This document shows, piece by piece, positions 22,358 to 30,691 of a stretch of 38,384 nucleotides of DNA. Below the pieces are notes generated by a model. That model was not told the DNA's origin and made no database searches. It saw only the letters and a list, made by a program, of their open reading frames with translations. Positions within the stretch are counted from its first letter, which is position 1. The number at the start of each line of letters is the position of its first letter. Position numbers and translations under genes: made by a program. This stretch comes from Actinomycetes bacterium. GTDB taxonomy: Bacteria; Actinomycetota; Thermoleophilia; BMS3ABIN01. The stretch spans positions 1 to 38,384 of the forward strand of contig JAJYIM010000020.1 in NCBI GenBank assembly GCA_021790115.1. Reading direction: 5' to 3'.

Positions 22358-23320
22358 TTGACCAGCCGTTCAAAGTCAGCGTTCACGGAGTCAGTCAAGG
22401 CAGTTGCCTTGTCTGCTGCTTTCGGTTTGTCGCTTATATTTATGCCCTTGCTGGCCGTTTTGGCAGTGCCGCTGATACCGGTCCCTGTTGCGCATCTTGC
22501 TTCGAGGCGGGGGCCGTCGGCCGGTGTTTTGGCCGCCCTTGCTGTTGGCGGCATCTGTTTTGTGCTGGCAGGGCCGGCAGGCGCGCTGTTGGCGTTTCTG
22601 CTGACAGCGTTTGTTGGCGCCGGCGCCGGTCTGGCGCTCAGGCGCGGAGTTAGCCTGCCGATGCTTTTTTTGCTGCTGGCGGGCCTGTTCCTGGCGGCCC
22701 AGCTGATCTGGGCGGCAGCAGTTTTGATCACAATCAGGATGGGTCCGGTGGAGGCGGTTCACAGCCTCACGGATCAGGCTTTGCAAATTAGCCGCCAGGC
22801 GCCGTCGCTGCTGGCGGGGGGAAACAGTCTTAACCAGTTGCGCGAGTTCTTTGATTTGCTCCCCTATCTGTTGCCGTCCCTGGTGCTGCTGGCGTCCCTG
22901 GCATTCTCTGCTTTGTCTGTGTTTTTCGCTGCGCGCGTGTTTGACCGTCTGAAGCAGCCGTTCCCCCGCGATTTCAGCTTTCGGGATTTGCGGCTGCATT
23001 TTTCGCTTGCCTACGTGATGATTATCGGACTGGTCTGTTTTCTTGTCTCGCCGTATTTGGCGGTGGACCTGGCCGCGCCTGTGCGCCTGGCTGGACTTAA
23101 TCTTCTGATTGTATCCGAGACGCTCTTTTTTGTGCAGGCGTTGGCAATTACAATCTTTTTCCTGGCCAAGTTAAAGGTTTCTAAGGCAAAGCAGGCGATC
23201 GTGTATGTTTGCCTGGTGGTGTTGCAGTTGGCGTTATCTTTGCCAAGTTGGCTGGGATTGTTTGACATCTGGATTGATTACCGCCGCCGCTTTGACAAAC
23301 GGATTAAAAAGTCGGCTTGA
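22358..23320 (+). CDS. DUF2232 multi-spanning membrane protein
   Basis: 320 residues from a TTG at 22358, which follows GGAG by 5 bases and comes 24 bases after the rpsR stop. The longer frame to 22253 overlaps rpsR and begins with a non-protein-like proline run. About eight hydrophobic segments. The C-terminal half (LRLHFSLAYVMIIGLVCFLVSPY ... FFVQALAITIFFLAKLKVSKAKQAIVYVCLVVL) matches the DUF2232 layout of YybS-type proteins, which are found between rpsR and rplI in many Gram-positive bacteria. The function is unknown. Confidence 0.88.
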   Translation: MTSRSKSAFTESVKAVALSAAFGLSLIFMPLLAVLAVPLIPVPVAHLASRRGPSAGVLAALAVGGICFVLAGPAGALLAFLLTAFVGAGAGLALRRGVSLPMLFLLLAGLFLAAQLIWAAAVLITIRMGPVEAVHSLTDQALQISRQAPSLLAGGNSLNQLREFFDLLPYLLPSLVLLASLAFSALSVFFAARVFDRLKQPFPRDFSFRDLRLHFSLAYVMIIGLVCFLVSPYLAVDLAAPVRLAGLNLLIVSETLFFVQALAITIFFLAKLKVSKAKQAIVYVCLVVLQLALSLPSWLGLFDIWIDYRRRFDKRIKKSA

Positions 23321-23366
23321 TTGTGATGATCGCACCCGGAGAATAATACGGAGAGGAGATTTTCGG

Positions 23367-23816
23367 ATGGACGTGATATTGTTGCAGGACGTGAGTGGCC
23401 TGGGCTCAAGGGGGGAAATAGTATCTGCCGCCGACGGTTACGCCAGGAATTTCCTGCTGCCGCGGAAGTTGGCAGAAACCGCCACGCCAGGCCGGGTGGA
23501 GGAAATCCGCCGTCATCAGAAAGAAGCAGCAGCCAAGCTGAGGCGGGACGCCGAACGGGCTGACGAGCTGGCCGAAACTCTGGGCAAGACCGTCTTGACG
23601 ATCCCCGCCCAGGCCGGAGAGGACGGCAAGCTGTTCGGCTCCATAACAGCCGCGGATGTTTCTGACGCCATCTTCGAGGCGCGCAAGGTGCGGATTGACA
23701 AGAAGAAGATTAACCTGGCGGAGCCGATCAAGGAAACCGGCGATTATATGGTTGAGATCGAGGTGCATGCCGGTGTGAGCGCCACGACGAAGGTGATCGT
23801 CGCCGGCGCAAAGTAG
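23367..23816 (+). CDS. rplI: 50S ribosomal protein L9
   Basis: 149 residues: MDVILLQDVSGLGSRGEIVSAADGYARNFLLPRKLAETAT, then a long central helix and the C-terminal domain (KLFGSITAADVSDAI ... IKETGDYMVEIEVHAGVSATTKVIV). The start at 23367 follows GGAG by 8 bases; the open frame extends further upstream into DUF2232 but is not coding there. Confidence 0.97.
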   Translation: MDVILLQDVSGLGSRGEIVSAADGYARNFLLPRKLAETATPGRVEEIRRHQKEAAAKLRRDAERADELAETLGKTVLTIPAQAGEDGKLFGSITAADVSDAIFEARKVRIDKKKINLAEPIKETGDYMVEIEVHAGVSATTKVIVAGAK

Positions 23817-23826
23817 CGAAAGTAAA

Positions 23827-25179
23827 ATGGCCCAAGAGCTAAAGTCTGCCCCTGTTTCTGTTCCACCTCAGAATCTTGAGGCGGAGGAGTCAGTGCTGGG
23901 AGCGATGATGTTCCAGCCCGGCGCTATTGTCTCCGTGCTCGATGCCCGGCTTCGGGCCGGTGATTTTTACCGCGACTCTCACCGCGAGATTTTTGGCGCC
24001 ATCATGGACCTTTACTCACAGGGCGAGCCCGCCGATCCCATCACCGTCACCGAGCAGCTGACGCTTAAGGGCGTGCTTGAGCAGGTCGGCGGCAAAGCCT
24101 ACATCCATACGCTTGTGTCAACGGTGCCTGCTGCGGCCAATGCCGCCCAGTACGCGCGCATCGTCAGAGAGAACGCCATCCTCCGGTCGCTGATCGAGGT
24201 CGGCAACCAGATCGCTGCCCTTGGCTACGAGCGCCCGGGAGAGGTGCGGGAGTTGCTTGACCTTGCGGAAAGCCGCGTGTTCGACATCTCACAGGAACAG
24301 ATTAAGGGGGAGTTCAGGTCTTTGAAAGACCTGGTTTCAGAACAGTTTGAGCGGATCGAGAAACTGGCGGCGGCCGGCAAGACAATTACAGGCGTTCCCA
24401 CCGGCTTTCCCGACCTTGATGACAAGATTTCCGGCTTGCAGCCATCGAATCTGATTGTACTGGCGGCGCGGCCGGCGATGGGCAAGACGGCGCTGGCGCT
24501 TGACCTGGCGCAAAACGTAGCCCTGAAGGAAAAGACGCCGGTCGCCATTTTTAGCTTTGAGATGAGCGCCTCGGAGCTGGTGCAGCGAATGATGTGCACC
24601 CAGGGCAGGGTCGACAGCAACCGCCTGCGGACAGGCAAGGTTGGGGCTGATGATTGGCCAAAGATAACCGAGGCCTGCACAAGGCTGCAGCAGGCAGCTC
24701 CCATTTACGTCGACGACACGCCCAATATGAACATGCTGGAGATCAGGGCCAAGACTCGCCGCCTGAAAAGCAAGCATCCCGGCCTTGGTCTTGTGATAGT
24801 CGATTACCTGCAGCTGATGATGCCTGACAGCCGTGCGGAAAACAGGGTGCAAGAGGTGTCCAAAATGTCGCGCTCGCTGAAAATTTTAGCCAGGGAGCTG
24901 GAAGTGCCGGTGATCGCGATCTCCCAGCTCTCCCGCCAAGTTGAATCACGCCAGCCGCCTCGCCCCATATTGCCGGATCTGCGTGAATCAGGCTCAATTG
25001 AACAGGACGCCGACCTTGTGTTGTTTATCTACCGCCCCCGGGATGAGGCCGGACATCTTCAGACCAGCACCGAGCTGATCGTAGCCAAGCACCGTAACGG
25101 GCCGACCGCTACCATTCATCTGGAGTTTCAGGATACATACACATCTTTTAGGTCACAGGCGCCAAAGTTCAGGCAATAG
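23827..25179 (+). CDS. dnaB: Replicative DNA helicase
   Basis: Hexameric helicase that unwinds DNA ahead of the replisome. 450 residues. The N-terminal domain (PPQNLEAEESVLGAMMFQP, about 13-115) is linked to the RecA-like motor. The motor has Walker A ARPAMGKTALALDLAQ (about 216-230), VAIFSFEMSASELVQRMM, Walker B LVIVDYLQLM, VPVIAISQLSRQVESR and the final LRESGSIEQDADLVLFIYRP plus RNGPT. No intein is present. It ends the ribosomal group, 10 bases after rplI. Confidence 0.98.
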   Translation: MAQELKSAPVSVPPQNLEAEESVLGAMMFQPGAIVSVLDARLRAGDFYRDSHREIFGAIMDLYSQGEPADPITVTEQLTLKGVLEQVGGKAYIHTLVSTVPAAANAAQYARIVRENAILRSLIEVGNQIAALGYERPGEVRELLDLAESRVFDISQEQIKGEFRSLKDLVSEQFERIEKLAAAGKTITGVPTGFPDLDDKISGLQPSNLIVLAARPAMGKTALALDLAQNVALKEKTPVAIFSFEMSASELVQRMMCTQGRVDSNRLRTGKVGADDWPKITEACTRLQQAAPIYVDDTPNMNMLEIRAKTRRLKSKHPGLGLVIVDYLQLMMPDSRAENRVQEVSKMSRSLKILARELEVPVIAISQLSRQVESRQPPRPILPDLRESGSIEQDADLVLFIYRPRDEAGHLQTSTELIVAKHRNGPTATIHLEFQDTYTSFRSQAPKFRQ

Positions 25180-25190
25180 GAGGGGCTCCA

Positions 25191-25203
25191 GCCCGCATCG
25201 GGC
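25191..25203 (+). promoter_or_regulatory. Hairpin between the ribosome binding site and start codon of pabB
   Basis: GCCCG-CAT-CGGGC, a 5-bp stem that ends on the base before the ATG. The strong AGGAGGGG site at 25178-25185 is 18 bases from the start, too far by itself. With the hairpin folded out, about 5 bases remain, a workable distance. Confidence 0.5.
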
Positions 25204-26685
25204 ATGCATATTCTTGATGAAATCGCCACGGGCGCCCGCTTGGTTGTCCATCAAAAAATCAAGGCGCCGCTCACTTCACCCGCATTATTGATCCGGGAAC
25301 TGGATCTCGCCGGCAAAGGGCCTCTCGCGCTTCTGGATAGCGCCGGCGGCGCCCCGGCGCTCTGCCGTTTTTCTTTTCTGGCTTGGGATCCACGCCTTGT
25401 GCTAACTATCAGGGATGGAGCTGCCACCGTCCGCACTGAGGCTGGCATTTTTTCAGGCGTTCCTGCCGGCGATCCTTTTTTGCTTCTCAGGGTTTTGCTG
25501 GCGCGGCTGGCGCCGGGCGAAGCTCCGGAGGCGGCCGAACTGGGGTTGCCGCTCAGCGGCGGCGCCTTTGGCCTGATTGGCTATGACGCCTGCCGTTACA
25601 TTGAAAAGCTGCCGCGGCAGGCTGCCGATGATCTTGGCTTTCCAGAGCTGTGCTTTATTTTCCCCCGCCGCCTGATTTGCTATGATCACCTTGAGGGCGC
25701 CGCGCATCTCTTTTTTGAAGATCCAAGCCGCGGCGACATGGAGCGCGCAACCGCTGCCCTGTTGGGCTGCGCCGGCTTGGAGCCGGAGCCCGCCGCTCAA
25801 GTTGACAGGCGTGGCTTTGGCCTGAGCGCCAGAGCCCGGTCCAATGTGAGCCGCGGTAGTTACAAAAATATGGTGCGGCGGGCAAAGGAATATATTTTCG
25901 CCGGCGACATTTTCCAGGCAAACCTGTCACAGCGGCTGGAGATTCCTTATGGCGGCGACAGCCTTGAGCTCTACAGCGCCCTGCGCGCAGTAAACCCGTC
26001 CCCATTTGCTGGCTACCTTGACCTGGACGGCTTCCAACTGGTTTCATCTTCGCCGGAACGGCTGGTCCAGCTTAATGCCGGCACGGCGCAGACGCGGCCC
26101 ATTGCAGGCACCCGCGGCCGCGGCGGCGACGGGATCGAGGACGATCTTTTGACTGAAGAATTAAACCTTGACCAAAAGGAGCGCGCCGAGCACATCATGC
26201 TGGTTGACCTTGAGCGGAATGACCTGGGCAAGGTGTGCAGTTACGGCTCGGTCCGGGTTAACGAGCTGATGGTTAACGAGGCATACTCGCACGTCATCCA
26301 CATTGTCTCCAATGTCAAGGGAGAGCTGCATGAAGGGAAAGACGCGCTTGACCTGCTGAAAGCAATGTTTCCCGGCGGCACCATCACGGGCTGCCCCAAG
26401 GTGAGGTGTATGCAGATCATCGATGAGCTGGAGCCCGTCCGCCGGGGTCCTTATACAGGAAGCTTCGGTTACATCGGCTACAACGGCAACATGGATATGA
26501 ATATCATCATCCGCACGCTGGTGCGGCGGGGCGGCATGGTTTATGCTCAGGCAGGCGCCGGCATCGTTGTCGATTCCGATCCTGAGCGCGAATACCGTGA
26601 GACTTTGCGCAAGGCGGAGGCAATGGTAAATGCCGTGCGGCTGGCGGGCAAAAGGGAAAGGCGCCTAGACCAGGCGTTAACTTGA
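25204..26685 (+). CDS. pabB: Chorismate-binding aminodeoxychorismate/anthranilate synthase component I
   Basis: 493 residues. The N-terminal TrpE/PabB domain (GAFGLIGYDACRYIEKLP) is followed by the chorismate-binding domain: YKNMVRRAKEYIFAGDIFQANLSQR, LVSSSPERLV, DLERNDLGKVC, MFPGGTITGCPKVRCMQIIDELEP and GSFGYIGYNGNMDMNIIIRT. At residues 299-303 the sequence is PIAGT. Classical PabB has a Lys in place of that Ala (301), as in E. coli, while TrpE and a second PabB group have Ala. The adjoining pabC favours folate synthesis, but TrpE activity is not excluded. No glutaminase (pabA/trpG) gene is present in the window. Confidence 0.92.
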   Translation: MHILDEIATGARLVVHQKIKAPLTSPALLIRELDLAGKGPLALLDSAGGAPALCRFSFLAWDPRLVLTIRDGAATVRTEAGIFSGVPAGDPFLLLRVLLARLAPGEAPEAAELGLPLSGGAFGLIGYDACRYIEKLPRQAADDLGFPELCFIFPRRLICYDHLEGAAHLFFEDPSRGDMERATAALLGCAGLEPEPAAQVDRRGFGLSARARSNVSRGSYKNMVRRAKEYIFAGDIFQANLSQRLEIPYGGDSLELYSALRAVNPSPFAGYLDLDGFQLVSSSPERLVQLNAGTAQTRPIAGTRGRGGDGIEDDLLTEELNLDQKERAEHIMLVDLERNDLGKVCSYGSVRVNELMVNEAYSHVIHIVSNVKGELHEGKDALDLLKAMFPGGTITGCPKVRCMQIIDELEPVRRGPYTGSFGYIGYNGNMDMNIIIRTLVRRGGMVYAQAGAGIVVDSDPEREYRETLRKAEAMVNAVRLAGKRERRLDQALT

Positions 26686-26698
26686 CACAGGAAAGTAA

Positions 26699-27547
26699 AT
26701 GTATGTGTATCTGAACAGCCGCCTCGTTCCCGCGCAAGCGGCGCTGGTATCCGTCTTTGACCGGGGTTTTGCCTATGGCGACGCTTTATTTGAAACCGGC
26801 AAGATTCTGTCTGGGCGGCCGGCCTTCTTCGCAGAGCACTTCCAGCGGCTGACGCTGGGGATGGAGGCGGCAGGCATCACCGGCGCTCTTGATTTTGAGG
26901 GGTTGAAAAACCAGGCGCTGTCTCTGGCCGAGGCCAACTCCGTGATCAGCGGCCGCCTTCGCGTTCAGGTTACCCGCGGCACGCCGCCGGCACCGGGAGG
27001 ACCCGATCCGGACCAGTCAGGATCGCCGACGCTGCTTGTCACCGCCCAGTCTTTTGCTTATCCCGGTGAAATTTACCGGCGGGGGATTTGCTGCCGCACC
27101 GTGCCGTTCAACCGTGGCCACTTTGCCTCGATAAAGTCAACGAACCTGCTTGGCTCCGTGCTGGCCAGGGAGGCCGCCCGCCAAAGCGGCGCCCGGGAGG
27201 CAATCTTCACCACAGCCGCGGGCAGGATGCTGGAAGGCTCTTACAGCAATATCTTTTTCATCCGGGCCGGCACCCTGCTTACCGCCGGCGAGGAAGAAAA
27301 CATTCTTGCCGGCGTGACCAGGGCAAAGTTGCTTAAGCTGGCGGCAAAACTCGGTTTTGAAACCAGGTTTGAGGCCCCCAGCTTGAGGGAGCTTAACCCG
27401 CAAGAAACGGCTGCCTTTCTTACGGGCAGTGTGCTTGGCGTCTGTCCGGTGTGTGAAATCGATGGCACCGCTTTTGACCGGGATACTGATTTGGTGCCGG
27501 AGCTCTCCAGCCGCCTGGCGGCGCTTGAAGAGGAATCGATCCGCTAG
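26699..27547 (+). CDS. pabC: Class IV aminotransferase, probably 4-amino-4-deoxychorismate lyase
   Basis: PLP enzyme of fold type IV, 282 residues. Features: VSVFDRGFAYGDALFETGKI near the start, the catalytic Lys146 in FASIKSTNLLGSVLAREAAR, EAIFTTAAGRMLEGSYSNIFFI and ILAGVTRAKLL. Aminodeoxychorismate lyases make p-aminobenzoate and pyruvate for folate. Branched-chain or D-amino-acid aminotransferases share the fold, and the choice here rests on the pabB gene 13 bases upstream. AGGAAAG precedes the ATG. Confidence 0.88.
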   Translation: MYVYLNSRLVPAQAALVSVFDRGFAYGDALFETGKILSGRPAFFAEHFQRLTLGMEAAGITGALDFEGLKNQALSLAEANSVISGRLRVQVTRGTPPAPGGPDPDQSGSPTLLVTAQSFAYPGEIYRRGICCRTVPFNRGHFASIKSTNLLGSVLAREAARQSGAREAIFTTAAGRMLEGSYSNIFFIRAGTLLTAGEEENILAGVTRAKLLKLAAKLGFETRFEAPSLRELNPQETAAFLTGSVLGVCPVCEIDGTAFDRDTDLVPELSSRLAALEEESIR

Positions 27548-27570
27548 CTGCGCCTGCTCCCGATGAAAGA

Positions 27571-27599
27571 CCTCACCGCCGCAGCTGCTAGCGGTGGGG
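27571..27599. terminator. Hairpin between convergent pabC and gmd
   Basis: CCTCACCGC pairs with GCGGTGGGG (nine pairs, one wobble) around an 11-base loop. It covers the gmd stop codon. There is no T-run on either strand, so it may be a weak two-way terminator. Confidence 0.4.
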
Positions 27600-28598
27600 A
27601 AGCCGGCGCTCCGGATCTGCTGCGCCGGCGTTGATCTGTCTCTGTACTAGATCCAGATCGCTGTCAACCATCAATTCTATCAGCTCTTTAAAAGAAACCT
27701 GTGGTTTCCAGCCCAGCTTTTCCTTGGCCTTGGCAGGGTTCCCGATCAGCATGTCAACCTCGGCCGGCCGCACCAGCCGGGGATCGGTTTTTACATAGTC
27801 TTCCCAGTTGAGGCCAATATGGCTGAAGGCTGCCTCCACAAGTTCCTGGACCGAGTGGCTTTCGCCCGAAGCGATGACATAATCGTCCGGCTCGTCCTGC
27901 TGCAGCATCATCCACATCATTTTGACGTAGTCAAGGGCGTAGCCCCAATCCCGCTCGGCCTCGAGATTGCCCAGCGCCAGCTCATCCTGCACGCCCAGCT
28001 TTATCCGCGCCACGGCGTAAGTTACTTTGCGGGTGACGAACTCCAGGCCGCGCCGGGGCGACTCGTGGTTAAACAGAATTCCGGAGCAGGCAAACAGGTT
28101 GTAACTCTCCCGGTAATTAACAGTAATGAAATGGCCGTAGGCCTTGGCGACTCCATACGGGCTGCGGGGATGGAAAGGAGTGTCCTCGCTTTGTGGAATT
28201 TCTTTGACTTTGCCAAACATCTCCGAAGAGGAAGCCTGGTAAAATTTGGCGTCTTTTTTCGCCAGCCGCAGGGCCTCAAGCATGCGCGTTACCCCCAGTG
28301 CCGTAAACTCTGCCGTCAAGACTGGCTTGGTCCAGGAAGTCGGCACGAAACTCTGCGCGGCCAGGTTGTAAATCTCATCCGGCTGCGACTCGCTTATAGC
28401 AGCAATTAATGACATCTGGTCAAGCAAGTCTGCCTGAATCAGGGTGACGCGGTTGCGAATGTGCTCGATGCGCTCGAAATTCTCGGTGCTGGAGCGCCGC
28501 ACCATGCCAAAGACCTCATAGTCCTTTTCCAGGAGGAACTCGGCCAGGTAGGAACCATCCTGTCCGGTTATACCCGTTATCAACGCAGTTTTTTGCAT
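27588..28598 (-). CDS. gmd: GDP-mannose 4,6-dehydratase
   Basis: Converts GDP-D-mannose to GDP-4-keto-6-deoxy-D-mannose. 336 residues of the short-chain dehydrogenase fold: [20 protein letters not shown] (NADP-binding), [27 protein letters not shown], the catalytic SSSEMFGK and [12 protein letters not shown] (Tyr-x-x-x-Lys), [16 protein letters not shown] and [17 protein letters not shown]. It follows rmd on the same strand across a 96-bp gap with a palindrome. Together the two make GDP-D-rhamnose for surface glycans. GGAAAGG precedes the ATG. Confidence 0.96.
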   Translation of the reverse strand: MQKTALITGITGQDGSYLAEFLLEKDYEVFGMVRRSSTENFERIEHIRNRVTLIQADLLDQMSLIAAISESQPDEIYNLAAQSFVPTSWTKPVLTAEFTALGVTRMLEALRLAKKDAKFYQASSSEMFGKVKEIPQSEDTPFHPRSPYGVAKAYGHFITVNYRESYNLFACSGILFNHESPRRGLEFVTRKVTYAVARIKLGVQDELALGNLEAERDWGYALDYVKMMWMMLQQDEPDDYVIASGESHSVQELVEAAFSHIGLNWEDYVKTDPRLVRPAEVDMLIGNPAKAKEKLGWKPQVSFKELIELMVDSDLDLVQRQINAGAADPERRLPHR

Positions 28599-28616
28599 CT
28601 GCTGCCTTTCCTTAGG

Positions 28617-28665
28617 GCCTGTCCCAGCAGGCTTATTCTACTGCGAGCAGCCTGCCGGGACAGGC
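28617..28665. repeat. 49-bp palindrome between rmd and gmd
   Basis: GCCTGTCCCAGCAGGCT (28617-28633) and AGCCTGCCGGGACAGGC (28649-28665) are complementary at 16 of 17 positions, with a 15-base loop. The loop TATTCTACTGCGAGC resembles the centre of the short family A elements (TATTCTGCTGCGGCC), though the arms differ. Confidence 0.8.
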
Positions 28666-28694
28666 TTCTGAAGTTCTGCGCCGCGTCCGAAACG

Positions 28695-29651
28695 CTACAG
28701 CCCAACGGCGCGACGCCAATAATCAAGCGCATCTCTGAGGCTGGTTTCGATCGGAATCTGGGGCCGCCAGTCATCCAGCGTCCGCAGCCGGGAGGAGTCG
28801 CCAATCACTACCGGCGTGTCAGACGGCCTCATCAGCTCCCTGGGGTGCTCGACGCTTGGCCTGATTTCGCTTAGCTTAAGAAGTGTATCAAGTATCTCCT
28901 TGATTTTGTGGCGCGTCCCCGAGGCGATGTTATATGCCAGGCCGGGCTCGCCCTTTTGAATCAGCAGCCAGTAAGCGCGCACGATGTCCCGCACGTCGGT
29001 GAAGTCCCGCTCTGAATCCAGCCGGCCGACTTTAAGCACAGGTTCTTTCAGTCCTGCTTCGATTTCGGCAATTTGCGACGCCAGCGCCGGCACGACAAAG
29101 TTTCCTCTCTGGCCGGGGCCGATGTGATTAAAGGGACGGGCGATAATGACCGCTGCCCCGAAAGCGTAAAAATACTCAAGGCCAATGAATTCTACGGCCG
29201 CCTTGCTGGCCGAGTAAGGGTTGTTTGGCTTCATCGGGCTGTCTTCCCTGATGGGCATCTGCTCCGGCGGCACCTTGCCGTAAACCTCGCTGGAGCTGAC
29301 AAGCAGAACGCGCGCTGCAGGCGCTGCCTGGTGCAGCGCCTGCAGCAGCGATTGGGTGCAGACAACGTTGGTTTCCATAATGGCGACGGCATCTTCCCAG
29401 GCGCCCGCCACCTGAGCCCGCGCCGCCAGGTGAACCACAGCATCCGGCCGCTCCTGCCCGATTACCTTTTGAACGCGGCCGGCGTCGGCAAGATCGCAAC
29501 AGTGGATAGTGGCATGTTTGAGTCCGGCCGCGACCTTCTTGGCCGGGGCCTGCAGGTCCAGCCCCGCCACTTCCACGCCACCCACTTTTGCCAGATATGT
29601 GGCCAGATGGGTGCCGGCAAAGCCGGTAATTCCTGTGATTAAAACCTTCAA
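28695..29651 (-). CDS. rmd: GDP-6-deoxy-D-lyxo-4-hexulose (GDP-4-keto-6-deoxymannose) reductase
   Basis: 318 residues of the NAD-dependent epimerase/dehydratase fold: KVLITGITGFAGTHLATYLA, VVHLAARAQVAGAWEDA, the catalytic VSSSEVYGK and NPYSASKAAVEFIG (Tyr-x-x-x-Lys), ARPFNHIGPGQRGNFVVPAL, SERDFTDVRDIVRAYWLL and YNIASGTRHKIKEIL. Paired with gmd it would give GDP-D-rhamnose. A GDP-L-fucose synthase is less likely because the pattern is RMD-like. It starts with TTG at 29651, 6 bases after GGAG. Confidence 0.9.
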   Translation of the reverse strand: MKVLITGITGFAGTHLATYLAKVGGVEVAGLDLQAPAKKVAAGLKHATIHCCDLADAGRVQKVIGQERPDAVVHLAARAQVAGAWEDAVAIMETNVVCTQSLLQALHQAAPAARVLLVSSSEVYGKVPPEQMPIREDSPMKPNNPYSASKAAVEFIGLEYFYAFGAAVIIARPFNHIGPGQRGNFVVPALASQIAEIEAGLKEPVLKVGRLDSERDFTDVRDIVRAYWLLIQKGEPGLAYNIASGTRHKIKEILDTLLKLSEIRPSVEHPRELMRPSDTPVVIGDSSRLRTLDDWRPQIPIETSLRDALDYWRRAVGL

Positions 29652-29777
29652 GATAAACTCCGCCAGATAAAGAGCAGCTTAACTTATTTTATAACCGCGC
29701 AATTATACAGAAAAGCAAATAAATTTCCCAACCGGAAAGGTAGCCTTGATTCGGGTCCGCAGCAGGAGCTACAAAAG

Positions 29778-29806
29778 AAAAAAGCCGGGACTTTCACCCC
29801 GGCTTT
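29778..29806 (-). terminator. Intrinsic terminator downstream of the membrane protease gene
   Basis: Perfect 9-bp stem AAAGCCGGG/CCCGGCTTT with an 8-base loop, followed on the minus strand by six U, one C and four more U. It lies about 50 bases after the protease stop codon. It separates this gene from the rhamnose pair. Confidence 0.85.
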
Positions 29807-29823
29807 CTCGGTTTTAATCCAGT

Positions 29824-29856
29824 ATCCGGAATCCGGCACCCAGCATCCGTTTTATC
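29824..29856 (-). repeat. GGATGCTGGG repeat (family B)
   Basis: On the minus strand: TAAAACGGATGCTGGGTGCCGGATTCCGGATACTGG. It begins immediately at the TGA stop codon of the membrane protease gene. Same family as 10142-10187. Confidence 0.6.
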
Positions 29857-30556
29857 AACTTTCCCGGCTGAGGATTAGCATGCGCACGAGCATCAGGATT
29901 GACATCAGGGCTGCTGCTATATAGGTAAGCGCGGCTGCCCTTAACACCTGGCGGGCGCCATCGGCCTCGCCGGCGACGACGATGCCGTCCGACTGCAGCA
30001 TTTTCATGGCCCGCGATGAGGCGTCCAGCTCCACCGGCAGCGTAATGATTTGAAAGATCACGGCGGCAGTGAAAATGACAATGCCCACCGTCATCAGCGG
30101 CCGGAAACTGCTGATAATCATTCCCATGATGAAAATGATCCAGCCGAAGTTGGAGCCAAACTGGGCCGCCGGCACCAGCGTTGACCTGATCCGCATGGGC
30201 GCGTAACCGCCGGCATCCTGCAGCGCGTGTCCGGTTTCATGAGCGGCCACGCCCAGAGCCGCCAGCGACCGGCCGCGGGCAACCCCCTGGCTCAGCCGCA
30301 GCACCCGGGTGCGAGGATCATAGTTGTCTGTCAAAGATCCCGGGATTTCCTCGACTGTTACGTCGGAAAGCCCGGCTCTGTCCAGCAACTGCCGGCCGGC
30401 CTGGGCGCCGGTAAGGCCGCTGGCGGCCTCGACTTTTGCATACTTGGCGTACGTGCTTTTGACTTTGTGCTGCGCGTAGACGCCGGCGATGATACCCGGC
30501 ACCAGAATAATCAGGCTTCCCAAAAAGAGGGGATTATAAAAAGGGAAAAAGTACAT
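29855..30556 (-). CDS. YugP-type zinc-dependent membrane peptidase
   Basis: 233 residues from the ATG at 30556, which follows GGAGG by 9 bases. The zinc motif is His106-Glu-Thr-Gly-His110 in LGVAAHETGHALQDAGGYAPMRIR. Hydrophobic segments lie at about 10-27, 125-145, 150-170 and the C-terminus, and LPVELDASSRAMKML is conserved in the family (peptidase_M membrane, DUF2265-like). It is a putative membrane quality-control protease; its substrates are unknown. Confidence 0.92.
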   Translation of the reverse strand: MYFFPFYNPLFLGSLIILVPGIIAGVYAQHKVKSTYAKYAKVEAASGLTGAQAGRQLLDRAGLSDVTVEEIPGSLTDNYDPRTRVLRLSQGVARGRSLAALGVAAHETGHALQDAGGYAPMRIRSTLVPAAQFGSNFGWIIFIMGMIISSFRPLMTVGIVIFTAAVIFQIITLPVELDASSRAMKMLQSDGIVVAGEADGARQVLRAAALTYIAAALMSILMLVRMLILSRES

Positions 30557-30691
30557 GCTCGGTTTCCTCCAAATAGTGATGCAAAATCCTAAGTTCACAC
30601 ACGACTGAATTATAGCACAGCGCCTGATGCAATAGCCCAGGCCCAGGCAGACGGTTGCAAAGCAAGGCGCCGCCAGCGAGGGCTGATTTCA

